Of a stretch of 64,000 nucleotides of DNA, positions 27,597 through 36,862 are shown piece after piece. A model generated the notes under the pieces. That model ran no database searches. It saw only the letters and a list, made by a program, of their open reading frames with translations, and had not been told where the DNA came from. Origin of the DNA: an uncultured Dokdonia sp. (lineage in GTDB: Bacteria; Bacteroidota; Bacteroidia; Flavobacteriales; Flavobacteriaceae); NCBI RefSeq assembly GCF_947496725.1, contig NZ_CANMDS010000007.1, forward strand, positions 1 through 64,000, read 5' to 3'. Every line of letters starts with the position of its first letter. The stretch's first letter is position 1. Made by a program: the position numbers and the translations under genes.

Positions 27597-29120
27597 ATGA
27601 AAAAGTTATTATTAATGGTGGCCATTGCGGCCTCTGGAACAACTTTTGCCCAAAGTATAACAGAAGCACTTAATTATAGTACATCAAATACTACTGGTAC
27701 GGCAAGATATAGAGCAATGGGAGGCGCCTTTGGAGCATTAGGAGGTGATCTAAGTGCTATAGGTGATAACCCAGCCTCGAGCGCGGTTTTTACTAAAGGA
27801 ACTGTAGCGTTTTCGCTATCAAGCGATAATATAGATAATAGTACTACATTTTTGGGAAATGGAACTACATCATCAGATTCTGATCTTTCTGTCAATCAAG
27901 CTGGAGGTGTTTTTGTTATAGATGGAGCTGGAAACTCAAAATGGAATAAATTTACTCTTGGCTTTAATTACGATCGCATAGGTAATCTAGACAATCAATA
28001 CAGAGCCATAGGTACCAACACAAACTCAATATCTTCATATTTTTCAGATTTTGCACAAGGAGTACCGCTTGATTTACTGGAGACACTAGATGGTGAGTCT
28101 GTGACTGATTTATATCAATTTCTCGGAGAGACTGAAGGTTTTGGAGCGCAACAGGCTTTATTAGGATTTCAATCATTTATTCTCGACCCTGTAACAAATG
28201 ATGCAGGTAATACGGAGTACTTTGTAAATACAGTAGGAGAGTCTTATGAGCAAGAATATTTATTTGCTTCTGAGGGTTATAGTGGTAAAGCTTCTTTTAA
28301 TATGGGGGCACAGTATAATGATAAATTATACTTAGGTCTTAACTTAAATTCTCACTTTTTAGATTATAATCAATCTACGGTGCTTTTTGAGTCTAATGAT
28401 GCTGGGCCAGATCAAGGTTTTACAAATGTTACAGATGTAAGATTTGAAAACAATTTAAGAACAATAGGTAGTGGTTTTTCTTTCCAGCTAGGAGCAATCT
28501 CTAAAGTTACAGAAAACCTTCGTTTAGGTCTTACTTATGATTCACCTACCTGGACTACAATAGATGAAGAAACCACTCAGAGAATTACAACCACAGCTGT
28601 AGATGATGCAGGTGTATTTACCACAGTAGTTAACCCTAGAGTAACTAATGTGTATGAGAGCTATGAGATCAAGTCACCAGGTAAATATACGGGTAGTGCG
28701 GCATATCTATTTGGCAAGAAAGGCCTCATAAGTTTTGACTATTCTTATAAAGATTACACAACACTAAGTTTTAGACCAGATAATGATGCATTTTTTAATG
28801 CTCAAAATGCGGCTATAGATAATCTACTTCAGCCGGTTAATGCTTATAAACTAGGAGGAGAGATAAGAGCTCAGGAGTGGAGTTTTAGAGCGGGTTACAG
28901 ATATGAAGACAGCCCTTTTAAAGATGAAACAACTATAAGTGAGTTAACAGGCTACTCGGCGGGAATAGGTTATAATTTTGGAAATATTAAAGTAGACGTT
29001 GCATATGATAACTTTACTCAAGACCGCACAAGTCCACTATATTCAACAGGTTTAGTTAATGATGTAACCGTAGAGCGTGATAATACCTCTATTATCGCTA
29101 CGCTTTCATTGAGCTTGTAA
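27597..29120 (+). CDS. OmpP1/FadL/TodX-family outer membrane transport protein
   Basis: Outer membrane beta-barrel of 507 residues for uptake of hydrophobic compounds such as fatty acids. It has a signal peptide (MKKLLLMVAIAASGTTFAQ). The N-terminal motif ARYRAMGGAFGALGGDLSAIGDNPASSAVF corresponds to the FadL hatch region (N-P-A). The barrel ends in TSIIATLSLSL. The substrate is unknown. It lies 35 bases after the Arg/Ser-rich lipoprotein gene, probably in one unit, and is followed by a UUCG-loop terminator. Confidence 0.88.
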   Translation: MKKLLLMVAIAASGTTFAQSITEALNYSTSNTTGTARYRAMGGAFGALGGDLSAIGDNPASSAVFTKGTVAFSLSSDNIDNSTTFLGNGTTSSDSDLSVNQAGGVFVIDGAGNSKWNKFTLGFNYDRIGNLDNQYRAIGTNTNSISSYFSDFAQGVPLDLLETLDGESVTDLYQFLGETEGFGAQQALLGFQSFILDPVTNDAGNTEYFVNTVGESYEQEYLFASEGYSGKASFNMGAQYNDKLYLGLNLNSHFLDYNQSTVLFESNDAGPDQGFTNVTDVRFENNLRTIGSGFSFQLGAISKVTENLRLGLTYDSPTWTTIDEETTQRITTTAVDDAGVFTTVVNPRVTNVYESYEIKSPGKYTGSAAYLFGKKGLISFDYSYKDYTTLSFRPDNDAFFNAQNAAIDNLLQPVNAYKLGGEIRAQEWSFRAGYRYEDSPFKDETTISELTGYSAGIGYNFGNIKVDVAYDNFTQDRTSPLYSTGLVNDVTVERDNTSIIATLSLSL

Positions 29121-29148
29121 TAATAATTTTATTTATTCATCAATCAAT

Positions 29149-29178
29149 AAAAGACTATCTTCGGGTGGTCTTTTTTTT
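29149..29178 (+). terminator. Intrinsic terminator with UUCG loop
   Basis: Eight- to ten-pair stem (29152-29159 with 29164-29171) closed by TTCG and followed by eight or more T. It ends the FadL-like transcript. Confidence 0.88.
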
Positions 29179-29186
29179 ATTTTAAT

Positions 29187-29726
29187 ATGAGCTCAATTAT
29201 TGCATTATCAGGAAGTAACAGTACAAAATCTATAAACACGATGTTGCTAGATTATATAGTTACTACTATTCATTCTCACAAGGCGTCTAGACTATCATTA
29301 TTATCCTATGACATACCTATGTATAATCTAGATTTAGAGCAGGAGAGGGGTATACCTGTGGATGTGCAGATTATAAAGAATAAAATAGCCGAAGCAGATG
29401 GTGTTATAATAGCCGTAAATGAACACAACGGAATGGTATCTGCCTTTTTAAAAAACATATTTGACTGGCTTTCACGTGCAGACCGTAATTTTCTAGCCGG
29501 TAAAAAACTTCTTGTGGTAAGTACCTCTCCAGGAGCTCGCGGTGCAGCATCTGCTTTAAATTATATAAAAGAGACGGCACCACGTTTTGGAGGTGAGGTC
29601 GTAGAGAGTTTTAGCTTCCCATCATTTCAAGATAACTTTGACGTAACCCAGTCTAGTATTACAAACTCAGATCTTGAGATGGGTATTAGCCAAGTTGTGG
29701 CTTCTTTTTTACAAGCACTAGATTAG
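29187..29726 (+). CDS. NAD(P)H-dependent FMN reductase family flavoprotein
   Basis: Cytosolic flavodoxin-fold protein of 179 residues expected to reduce FMN or quinones with NAD(P)H. The phosphate-binding loop SGSNSTKSIN near residues 8-17 and the P-E-Y-N-like loop VNEHNGMVSAFLKNIFDWLSR near 77-97 are the family marks. In the usual family the second motif reads PEYN; here it is NEHNG. The substrate is unknown. The 3' end overlaps the convergent amylase gene by four bases. Confidence 0.82.
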   Translation: MSSIIALSGSNSTKSINTMLLDYIVTTIHSHKASRLSLLSYDIPMYNLDLEQERGIPVDVQIIKNKIAEADGVIIAVNEHNGMVSAFLKNIFDWLSRADRNFLAGKKLLVVSTSPGARGAASALNYIKETAPRFGGEVVESFSFPSFQDNFDVTQSSITNSDLEMGISQVVASFLQALD

Positions 29727-31396
29727 TAATCTCTAGCAACTTCAAGTAGTACTATACTATAAGGCGTGTCTAGTGATACCTTTCCATTTATTGCGGTAAC
29801 CTCTTTTCCTGAGTATGCGTCTCTAAGTTTTTCCGCTTTCGCGAAAGCGTTACCCACTTCAATTTCCTTTTTACCCACAGCTAGGTCTAAACCTACGACT
29901 ACTGTATCTGTAAAGTCATCTTTTGTAAATGCTCTTTTAAAGACATAAGGAGCCTCGCTAAGCATCTCGTGAGTACCTGCACCCACAGATGGGTGATTCT
30001 TTCTAAAAACACCTAGTTTTTGCCAGTGAGAGAGTACATCGCCTGTAGTCTCTGTGTCTATTGTGTCCCAGTTCATAAAGCTTCTTAGGGTTGCATCACC
30101 TTGAGTACCTTCTATAGTGAGATCACGTGCCGTCTCATCACCATAATATACTTGTGAGATACCTGTCGTGAGGAGGAGTTTTGTGCCAGTTTCTATAGCT
30201 TTAGTGCGGTCTTTGTCAAATGGTTGCCCATCATCGTGAGAGGTTGCATAGTTTACAAAACTCTTGTCTTTAAATAGTGAGTCTTTTATGGTAGCATATT
30301 TATTAAATAAGGACTCATAGTTACCCTGCGCATCATACTTAAATTGAAAGTTGATGAGGTTATCAAATCCATTTTCGAAATAGTTTACCTTTTTATCGCC
30401 AAAATCATAAGCCAGTCCACCGTCTACAGAGTAGTTATACACTTCGCCAAACATAAAAAAGTCCGTGTCATCTAGTACTAGATCTGGGTTGTTGGTCTTA
30501 AAATCTGCAAATGCTTTATCTGCTTGAGCACGCAATACCACCCAAGACTCTTCATCTACGTGTTTTGTCGTGTCTACTCTAAAAGCATCTACACCATATT
30601 CTCGTATATAATCTGTAAGCCATTTTATGATATAGTTACGTGGTGTCTTTTTAAGATTATTTGAAACAAAGTAGGCATCTAGCTCTGCAATTTCTTCTTC
30701 ATAGCGTCCTTCTTTTTTCCACTTTTCGATAAGCGAGGGAGGTAGTGTTACTTCTTTTGAGCTTTCTGTAAGGATATCTGGTAGATTTTCTACAAGGCTG
30801 CAAGCTGTTGTGTTCTCATAGGTGCTAAAAGCGCAGTTAGGATTTTCTCTAGCCCAGTCTGTACCCCAGAAAGGATCTTGCTCTGTTACCGGTCCTGTAT
30901 GATTAAGAACCACATCCATAACGATACGTATATCATTAGTATGTGCCGTCTCTATGAGCTCTTTGAGGTCTTCTTTTGTCCCAAAGTTAGGGTCGAGAGC
31001 TGTCCAGTCTTTTGTCCAGTACCCGTGATAGCCATAAGTAACACCTGTACCTTCATCTACCGGGCCGTGTACTTGCTCAACCACAGGAGTAAACCAGATG
31101 GCATTAATTCCTAAATCTGTAAAGTAACCCTCTTTAATTTTTGTTGTGATTCCTTTTATGTCTCCTCCTTCAAAACCTCTTAAAGTGGCAGTTTCTTCTG
31201 TTCTATTAAAATTTACATCATTTGATGTGTCTCCGTTATAGAAACGATCTGTAAGTAGGAAGTACATATTTGAAGCTTCCCAAAAGAAAGGTGCTTTCTC
31301 CATTACTGGGGCTGTAGCAACAGTAGTTTTTTCCTTTTTACAAGATATAAGTAAAAGAATTACAGAGGCGCTTAGTAGTGCATATTTTAGTTTCAT
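29723..31396 (-). CDS. GH13 alpha-amylase family lipoprotein
   Basis: Glycoside hydrolase for alpha-glucans, anchored as a lipoprotein (lipobox LLISC, Cys19) and so at the periplasm or cell surface. All four GH13 regions are present: DVVLNH (Asp161, His166), GVDAFRVDTTKHV (nucleophile Asp275), GEVYN (acid Glu318) and NYATSHDD (His387, Asp388, Asp389). 557 residues with a C-terminal beta domain. The genome palindrome lies in frame in the C-terminal domain, encoding AFAKA. No SusCD genes are adjacent, so it may act alone on maltodextrins. Confidence 0.9.
   Translation of the reverse strand: MKLKYALLSASVILLLISCKKEKTTVATAPVMEKAPFFWEASNMYFLLTDRFYNGDTSNDVNFNRTEETATLRGFEGGDIKGITTKIKEGYFTDLGINAIWFTPVVEQVHGPVDEGTGVTYGYHGYWTKDWTALDPNFGTKEDLKELIETAHTNDIRIVMDVVLNHTGPVTEQDPFWGTDWARENPNCAFSTYENTTACSLVENLPDILTESSKEVTLPPSLIEKWKKEGRYEEEIAELDAYFVSNNLKKTPRNYIIKWLTDYIREYGVDAFRVDTTKHVDEESWVVLRAQADKAFADFKTNNPDLVLDDTDFFMFGEVYNYSVDGGLAYDFGDKKVNYFENGFDNLINFQFKYDAQGNYESLFNKYATIKDSLFKDKSFVNYATSHDDGQPFDKDRTKAIETGTKLLLTTGISQVYYGDETARDLTIEGTQGDATLRSFMNWDTIDTETTGDVLSHWQKLGVFRKNHPSVGAGTHEMLSEAPYVFKRAFTKDDFTDTVVVGLDLAVGKKEIEVGNAFAKAEKLRDAYSGKEVTAINGKVSLDTPYSIVLLEVARDY
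29834..29849. repeat. Iterated palindrome, copy inside the amylase gene
   Basis: Perfect CGCTTTCGCGAAAGCG, read Ala-Phe-Ala-Lys-Ala in the C-terminal beta domain. Confidence 0.95.
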
Positions 31397-31499
31397 AACG
31401 ATGGGTGTTTTAATAGTAGCTAATCTAGTAAATCCTTTTGAAAGTTGAGACGAGTAGATGCCTAAAGAAAATAGTACATTTACGCACTTAAAATATTTT

Positions 31500-32402
31500 A
31501 TGCCTTCATTTAAAGTCTGGCTTAGTGCCGCTCGCCCTCGTACCTTACCACTCTCTATAGCTGGTATACTAGTAGGTGGTGGCCTAGCGTTACAAGAAAA
31601 TGCTTATAATGGTCTCATCTTTGGCCTTGCTATACTAGCTACACTGGGGTTTCAAATCTTATCTAACTATGCAAATGATTATGGTGACGGTGTAAAAGGT
31701 ACAGATAATGATGAGCGTGTGGGGCCTGCAAGGGCAATGCAAAGTGGCTTGCTCACCGCAACGCACCTCAAAAAAGCTATTATTATCACCTCGATTATCA
31801 CTATTGTAATAGTACTAAGTCTTATCTATACAGCTTTTGGGAAGGATCAATTTATACTGTCTCTCGTATTCTTTTTATTAGGTATAGCCGCCATTATAGC
31901 TGCAATAAAGTACACCGTAGGTAGAAGTGCTTATGGTTATAAAGGATTAGGAGATGTATTTGTCTTTTTGTTTTTTGGGTTAGTAGGTGTGCTGGGCTCT
32001 TTCTTTTTATTTACACAATACATACAGTTCATACATATATTACCCGCTATAACAATAGGTGTACTTTCTGTAATGGTATTGCATCTCAATAATATGCGTG
32101 ATCGTGTGTCTGATACTCGAGTGGGTAAAAATACCCTAGCCGTTATTTTGGGGCAGAAGGGAGCTGTGCGTTACCATAACATCTTGTTTCTAGCAGCGAT
32201 TTGTTGCTGGGTTAGTTTTATAGTCTTGAGGGCAACAGATCTTTTAGACTATGTATCTATCATAGCTTTCTTACCGCTGGTTAAGCATATGCTTACGGTG
32301 AGAAATACAAAGGAGCACGCCTTGCTTGATCCAGAGTTAAAGAAAGTGGCGTTATCTACATTTTTACTTGCCGTGCTATTCTTTGTGGGGAGTTACTTTT
32401 GA
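31500..32402 (+). CDS. menA: 1,4-dihydroxy-2-naphthoate polyprenyltransferase
   Basis: Membrane prenyltransferase of menaquinone synthesis, attaching the polyprenyl chain to dihydroxynaphthoate. UbiA fold with about eight membrane helices. The first Asp motif NYANDYGDGVKGTDNDERVGP and the MenA-type sequence following it are clear; the second Asp motif region is NNMRDRVSDTRVGK. I prefer ATG 31500, where the family start (SFKVWLSAARPRTLPLSIAG) begins; ATG 31458 is also in frame and would add 14 polar residues. A TACATTTA stretch just upstream of 31500 resembles a -7 element. Confidence 0.9.
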   Translation: MPSFKVWLSAARPRTLPLSIAGILVGGGLALQENAYNGLIFGLAILATLGFQILSNYANDYGDGVKGTDNDERVGPARAMQSGLLTATHLKKAIIITSIITIVIVLSLIYTAFGKDQFILSLVFFLLGIAAIIAAIKYTVGRSAYGYKGLGDVFVFLFFGLVGVLGSFFLFTQYIQFIHILPAITIGVLSVMVLHLNNMRDRVSDTRVGKNTLAVILGQKGAVRYHNILFLAAICCWVSFIVLRATDLLDYVSIIAFLPLVKHMLTVRNTKEHALLDPELKKVALSTFLLAVLFFVGSYF

Positions 32403-32413
32403 ATGTAGTTTTT

Positions 32414-32431
32414 ACGCTTTCGCGAAAGCGT
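32414..32431. repeat. Iterated palindrome, intergenic copy
   Basis: Perfect ACGCTTTCGCGAAAGCGT, eleven bases after the menA stop, between convergent menA and the HU gene. Confidence 0.95.
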
Positions 32432-32470
32432 AACATAAACCATAATAGTTATAGTATTTATAAATAGGGC

Positions 32471-32502
32471 ATAAAAAAAAGGAAGCATTACTGCTTCCTT
32501 TC
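32471..32502 (-). terminator. Intrinsic terminator of the HU gene
   Basis: AAGGAAGCA pairs with TGCTTCCTT around a four-base loop; eight T on the minus-strand side. It could also stop menA from the other side. Confidence 0.87.
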
Positions 32503-32524
32503 TTTATATAACACTTAAAATCGA

Positions 32525-32797
32525 CTAGTTTACAGAAGATGCAAGCTCAGATCCAGCTTTAAACTTTACTACATTTTTTGCAGCGATCTTGATAGTTTTT
32601 CCAGTTTGAGGATTTCTTCCTTCACGAGCATTACGCTTAGATACAGACCAAGATCCAAAACCTACTAGAGAAACACGTCCTCCTTTTTTAAGAGTACCTT
32701 CAACGTCTCCTAAGAAAGATTCTAATGCTTTTTTTGCTGCAGCTTTAGTGATGCCAGCGTGCTCTGCCATTCCGTCGATTAATTCTGATTTGTTCAT
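32525..32797 (-). CDS. HU family DNA-binding protein
   Basis: Small basic nucleoid protein of 90 residues that bends DNA. The HU/IHF body is complete: MNKSELIDGMAEHAGITKAAAKKAL, then GRVSLVGFGSWSVSKRNAREGRNPQTGKTI, where the R-N-P-x-T-G motif sits at the tip of the DNA-binding arm. Homodimeric HU is more likely than IHF. It has its own promoter and terminator. Confidence 0.94.
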   Translation of the reverse strand: MNKSELIDGMAEHAGITKAAAKKALESFLGDVEGTLKKGGRVSLVGFGSWSVSKRNAREGRNPQTGKTIKIAAKNVVKFKAGSELASSVN

Positions 32798-32851
32798 AAT
32801 ATAATTTGTTAATTAATTAATTGTGGTTAAACTGTATGTTTAATTCCCTAA

Positions 32852-32881
32852 CAAATTTATACGGATTATTCGCTTACGCAA
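32852..32881 (-). promoter_or_regulatory. Promoter of the HU gene
   Basis: On the minus strand TTG, 19 bases, TAAATTTG, an exact fit to TTG-N19-TAnnTTTG. It implies a leader of roughly 45-50 bases before the HU start. Confidence 0.78.
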
Positions 32882-32983
32882 GCTATAGCAAGGGAAATCG
32901 AGGTTTTTGTTAATAAGTATGCCCATTTGTTGATAAAGAGGGGTGTATTTTGTAATTCTCTTAACGTCAATGGTTATGGGGGT

Positions 32984-33934
32984 TTAGCGCATTTTGGCAT
33001 TTTTATCAAACTTGTAACCATTAAGTAGGTCCTTTACCGCCATCTTTTTCTTTCCAGAAAGCTGGATTTCTGTGATACAAATGTATCCTTCTGGAGTTGC
33101 AATGGCGAGATGATCATCTACCTGCGTTACGGCTCCTGAGGGAATGAGCATCTCTTTATCCGCTTTCGCGAAAGCGCCATAAATTTTTACGCGTTGCTCC
33201 TTGCCACCATTTTCTAGTATGGTATAAGCAGCAGGGTAAGGGCTTAGTCCTCTTATGTGATTGTAGATTTCTTGAAGTGGGGCGTCCCAGTTTATTCTCG
33301 TATTCTCACTATGTAACTTGTAAGCAGTCTTTAATTCTTTTGATGAGTCTTGTATATGTGTCTTTACATCATCTCGCTCAATTGCCTTAACCGTTTTAAT
33401 TACAAGTTCTTTACCAGCTATCATAAGACGGTCGTGCAGGTGACCTGCATTTTCCTTATCATCTATAGCTAGTGATTCTTGTAAGATAATTTCTCCAGTG
33501 TCTATTTTTTCATCTATAAAAAATGTAGTTACACCTGTTTCTGTCTCACCGTTTATAATTGCCCAGTTTATAGGCGCTGCACCACGATATTGAGGAAGTA
33601 ATGATGCGTGTAGGTTAAATGTGCCATAAGCAGGCATCTTCCATACCGCTTCTGGTAACATTCTAAAGGCAACCACAATTTGAAGGTTTGCCTTAAGTGC
33701 TTCAAGTTCTTCTAGAAAAGATTCGCTCTTGAGATTAGTAGGTTGTAAGATGTTGAGGTTTCTCGCTTTTGCAAATGCCTTGACATCGCTCTCTCGTATT
33801 TTTTGTCCTCTACCTGCTGGTCTATCTGGTGCCGTAATTACACCTACTACGTTATATCCTTCGTCTAGTAAACCGTGTAAGATGGTCACTGCAAATTCTG
33901 GCGTGCCCATAAAAACTATGCGTAAATCTCTCAT
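32984..33934 (-). CDS. fmt: Methionyl-tRNA formyltransferase
   Basis: Formylates initiator Met-tRNA using 10-formyl-tetrahydrofolate. 316 residues, with the N-terminal formyltransferase domain: VFMGTPEFAV, FNLHASLLPQYRGAAPINWAI (catalytic His and the S-L-L-P loop) and GVTTFFIDEKIDTGEI (catalytic Asp). An OB-fold C-terminal domain binds tRNA. A palindrome copy in the C-terminal domain encodes AFAKA. Its start overlaps the recQ stop by four bases (ATGA), so it is translated in an operon with recQ and the NadR-like gene. Confidence 0.94.
   Translation of the reverse strand: MRDLRIVFMGTPEFAVTILHGLLDEGYNVVGVITAPDRPAGRGQKIRESDVKAFAKARNLNILQPTNLKSESFLEELEALKANLQIVVAFRMLPEAVWKMPAYGTFNLHASLLPQYRGAAPINWAIINGETETGVTTFFIDEKIDTGEIILQESLAIDDKENAGHLHDRLMIAGKELVIKTVKAIERDDVKTHIQDSSKELKTAYKLHSENTRINWDAPLQEIYNHIRGLSPYPAAYTILENGGKEQRVKIYGAFAKADKEMLIPSGAVTQVDDHLAIATPEGYICITEIQLSGKKKMAVKDLLNGYKFDKNAKMR
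33161..33176. repeat. Iterated palindrome, copy inside fmt
   Basis: Perfect CGCTTTCGCGAAAGCG, read Ala-Phe-Ala-Lys-Ala in the C-terminal domain. Confidence 0.95.
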
Positions 33935-35820
33935 AATAGGGTGTATGTGTTATTAGGTAAAATGGCTATTTTTTTCTGTTCCAAAAGTAGTCGAATAGAA
34001 TTGATTATTGTCTGTTGCGGGTATGCTAGTTGTGCAATTTCTCGCGAACTTTTTGCACCTCCTTTAAGTAAATCTATAATGGCATTATCTATAGATGTTC
34101 TGGTTTTTATAACTGTACGGTTTCTGCATACATCACAATTACCACAAGGCTCATCAAGCACTTCGTCAAAGTAATGCATAAGCTGTATAGCTCTACACGT
34201 AGTATCATTTGCTATATAGTCTTTAACGGCTTGTACTTGGTTTTTCTTGTAGTTTTCTTGGGTTTTTATAAACGGAGCAATCACATTAATAGTACGGTCA
34301 TCTTCTCTAGGGACTAAAAAGGTGATTGCCGTGTCAAAGTTTTGATGCTCGTAATCTATTATATCATCTTGGTCTAGCGTGAGGAGCACTTGATGTACTT
34401 GCTCTAGAGTTTTACCAGCTTTATTTGCAATGATATTATAGTTGATATTAGTCACCTGTTCAAAAACTGCTCCATACGTACGTAATACAGCCTTTACAAC
34501 ATCGTCTAGTTGATTGTTTCGTAGTAAGTAATAGGTGAGTGCAAAGTCATTTACTTTAAAGTTAATAGTTGCTCTCTTTGTAAACTCTTGAGATAAACTT
34601 ATGACGCTATTGCGATCTAATACCTGTAACGCATTATAGGTGAGAATGGTGTGTAATTTATAAGCGCCACAAAACTCACTAAAGTTAAAGCGGTGTAAGC
34701 TATCTTGTCCTTCTCCGTATGAGATTTGAAAATAGTTTACTAGATGTTTATAGGTTTTTTTTACCGTATGAGTGTCTGGTATTACTTTAAGAAACTGGTT
34801 TTCTAGACGTACCTCGTCGTTCTCATTATATAATAATACGGCTTGAGATTCTTGACCTGCCCTTCCTGCTCTTCCTGCTTCTTGAAAGTAGTTTTCTATA
34901 CTGTCAGGAATTTCTAAGTGCACTACGGTATCTACATCTGCTTTGTCTATTCCCATACCAAAGGCACTTGTACCCACCATTACCTGTACTTTATTTGTAC
35001 GCCAGGCTAAGTATTGTTTATGACGCTCCTCCCGAGACATACCTCCGTGATATGAGGTGGCTGTGATGCCTCGTCCCTTTAAAAAATGAGCTGTATTAAG
35101 TGTTGCCTTTCTATTACGTACATATACGATAGCGCTTTGCTGTGTGTTTGCTAGTATGGTTTCTAGCTCATAAAACTTATCTGTAGCAAGTCGTATTTTA
35201 TATGTGAGGTTTTTTCTATGATATGAAGTTTTAAATAATTGTGGTTGTTTGAGATCTAGTAAAGTAGTTATATCCTCAAGTACCTTAGTTGTAGCAGTGG
35301 CGGTGAGAGCAATAATGGGGCAGTTAGGTTTTAAAGCTCTAAGTTTTGAAATATCTCTATATGCCGGCCTAAAATCGTGACCCCATTGCGAGATACAGTG
35401 AGCCTCATCTACCGCGATAAGGCTCACATTCATAAGCTTTATGCGTTCTTGTACTAGTTCTTGCTGTAATCGTTCTGGTGATAGATAAAGAAGCTTGTAA
35501 TTGCCATAAATACAATTATCAAGTAAGGTGTCTAGTTCTCCATAGCTTATGCCGCTTGTAATAGACAGTGCTTTTATCCCTTTTTCTTGAAGCCCCATCA
35601 CTTGATCTTTCATCAAGGCTATGAGTGGCGATACTACAATAGTAATTCCATCTAATAGAAGTGAGGGCAGCTGGTAACATAATGATTTACCACCGCCAGT
35701 AGGTAATAAAGCAATGCTATCCTCACCAGCAAGAACGTTTTTTATAATCTCTGCTTGTTGCGGTCTAAAATTACTATGACCCCAGTATGTGGTGAGTATA
35801 TCTTTTGCTTTATCTATCAA
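33931..35820 (-). CDS. recQ: ATP-dependent DNA helicase RecQ
   Basis: 3'-5' DNA helicase of recombination and fork repair. Motif I LLPTGGGKSLCYQLP, motif II DEAHCISQWGHDFRPAY (D-E-A-H box plus the RecQ-specific aromatic loop), motif VI QEAGRAGRAGQ, and the zinc-binding RQC cysteines ending EPCGNCDVCRN are visible. 629 residues is normal, but the C-terminal HRDC domain looks absent or very diverged. The start is TTG 35820, overlapping the stop of the upstream ATPase gene as TTGA; the sequence MIDKAKDILTTYWGHSNFRPQQ is the usual family start, so TTG is well supported. Confidence 0.9.
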   Translation of the reverse strand: MIDKAKDILTTYWGHSNFRPQQAEIIKNVLAGEDSIALLPTGGGKSLCYQLPSLLLDGITIVVSPLIALMKDQVMGLQEKGIKALSITSGISYGELDTLLDNCIYGNYKLLYLSPERLQQELVQERIKLMNVSLIAVDEAHCISQWGHDFRPAYRDISKLRALKPNCPIIALTATATTKVLEDITTLLDLKQPQLFKTSYHRKNLTYKIRLATDKFYELETILANTQQSAIVYVRNRKATLNTAHFLKGRGITATSYHGGMSREERHKQYLAWRTNKVQVMVGTSAFGMGIDKADVDTVVHLEIPDSIENYFQEAGRAGRAGQESQAVLLYNENDEVRLENQFLKVIPDTHTVKKTYKHLVNYFQISYGEGQDSLHRFNFSEFCGAYKLHTILTYNALQVLDRNSVISLSQEFTKRATINFKVNDFALTYYLLRNNQLDDVVKAVLRTYGAVFEQVTNINYNIIANKAGKTLEQVHQVLLTLDQDDIIDYEHQNFDTAITFLVPREDDRTINVIAPFIKTQENYKKNQVQAVKDYIANDTTCRAIQLMHYFDEVLDEPCGNCDVCRNRTVIKTRTSIDNAIIDLLKGGAKSSREIAQLAYPQQTIINSIRLLLEQKKIAILPNNTYTLL

Positions 35821-36353
35821 GAAGTAAGTGTGTTAAGTATAAATTGCGCTCTCTCTTCTACAGGACCAGTAGGTACAGGTATAGGTGAGTAGCCATACTG
35901 TTTATATGTCTGTACAAGATGTTCTTCTATTTCCTTTGCTTGGTCAAAGGTTTCATAACGTTCTTGATCAATCACGTGTATTTTTTCCCAAGTAGGTAAT
36001 ATAAAAACAAGGTCATAAGTGTGTGCCTTACAAGCCTCAATAAAATCTTCTGGATATTCTTGATTTACAAAGTCCATATATGCCACCGTGTCAGGTATGC
36101 CGCGATCTATAAAAACAAAATCATTTTTAAAACCATCTACATCCTTAAATTGCTTGATACGTGCATCTCTTAATAGGGTAGAAAAGAGTAATGGCTTCTC
36201 TAAAAAAAGCTGGTCAATGCCCTCCTTTTGGGCATTGCTTATCACTTGTCGTGATATTTCTTCTAGGCAGGCATAGCCTAGATTTTCTAAGTGATTAAGT
36301 AATGTTGTTTTTCCTGTAGAAGGGCCACCTATGAGGAGTATTCTTTTTGGCAT
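35817..36353 (-). CDS. NadR/Ttd14-type AAA ATPase
   Basis: P-loop NTPase of 178 residues of the AAA_28 type, related to the kinase part of NadR. Walker A is IGGPSTGKTTLLNHL right after the start; FVFIDRGIPDTVAY follows as the Walker-B-like region. The substrate is unknown; NadR-like kinases act on nicotinamide riboside, but this stand-alone form is not assigned. I start at ATG 36353, because the P-loop should begin a few residues in; an upstream in-frame ATG at 36386 adds 11 residues. First gene of the unit with recQ and fmt. Confidence 0.8.
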   Translation of the reverse strand: MPKRILLIGGPSTGKTTLLNHLENLGYACLEEISRQVISNAQKEGIDQLFLEKPLLFSTLLRDARIKQFKDVDGFKNDFVFIDRGIPDTVAYMDFVNQEYPEDFIEACKAHTYDLVFILPTWEKIHVIDQERYETFDQAKEIEEHLVQTYKQYGYSPIPVPTGPVEERAQFILNTLTS

Positions 36354-36408
36354 AAAAATGGTAATCTTTAAAGCAAAATTAAGCAAACTACAGGGAATGT
36401 GATTTCAG

Positions 36409-36416
36409 TATCTTTG
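36409..36416 (+). promoter_or_regulatory. -7 promoter element of the DUF493 gene
   Basis: TATCTTTG fits TAnnTTTG, 17 bases before the ATG. The same intergenic space must also hold the promoter of the divergent NadR-like gene. Confidence 0.5.
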
Positions 36417-36433
36417 CAATAGAAAATAAGAAG

Positions 36434-36724
36434 ATGGATTCAGGAAAGAAAACAGAAGAATTTTACACAAAATTAAAAGCACAGCTAGCAGACACTTCAA
36501 TGTGGCCAGCACCATATTTGTATAAATTTATAGTACCAGCAAGCGCCGAAAAGGAAGCACAAATCGTTAAGATTTTTGATCATCTAGGTGCCGTCATAAA
36601 GAAAAATGCATCACGCACAGGTAAGTACACTAGCGTTTCTATAAACGTGCGTATGAAAAACCCAGACGCGGTTATAGCAAAGTATAAAGAAGTGGCAGAG
36701 GTAGAGGGTGTCATCTCTTTATAG
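36434..36724 (+). CDS. DUF493 family protein
   Basis: Small soluble protein of 96 residues with the ferredoxin-like DUF493 fold: WPAPYLYKFIVPAS, then the YTSVSINVRMKNPDAVIAKYKEV strand-helix. The E. coli relative is YbeD, whose role is unclear. It lies upstream of DUF4290 and murA on the same strand, with a palindrome copy nine bases after its stop. Confidence 0.82.
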   Translation: MDSGKKTEEFYTKLKAQLADTSMWPAPYLYKFIVPASAEKEAQIVKIFDHLGAVIKKNASRTGKYTSVSINVRMKNPDAVIAKYKEVAEVEGVISL

Positions 36725-36733
36725 GGTGTGATT

Positions 36734-36751
36734 ACGCTTTCGCGAAAGCGT
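36734..36751. repeat. Iterated palindrome, intergenic copy
   Basis: Perfect ACGCTTTCGCGAAAGCGT, nine bases after the DUF493 stop. Confidence 0.95.
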
Positions 36752-36862
36752 ACTTATAACAAATAACTGTTATCAATTTATTAAACCTGTAAGCATTTAT
36801 ACAAATTTTAGTATTTTGCAGGTGTCTTTACATAAAAGATAACTTCACTTAATTTTTTACAA

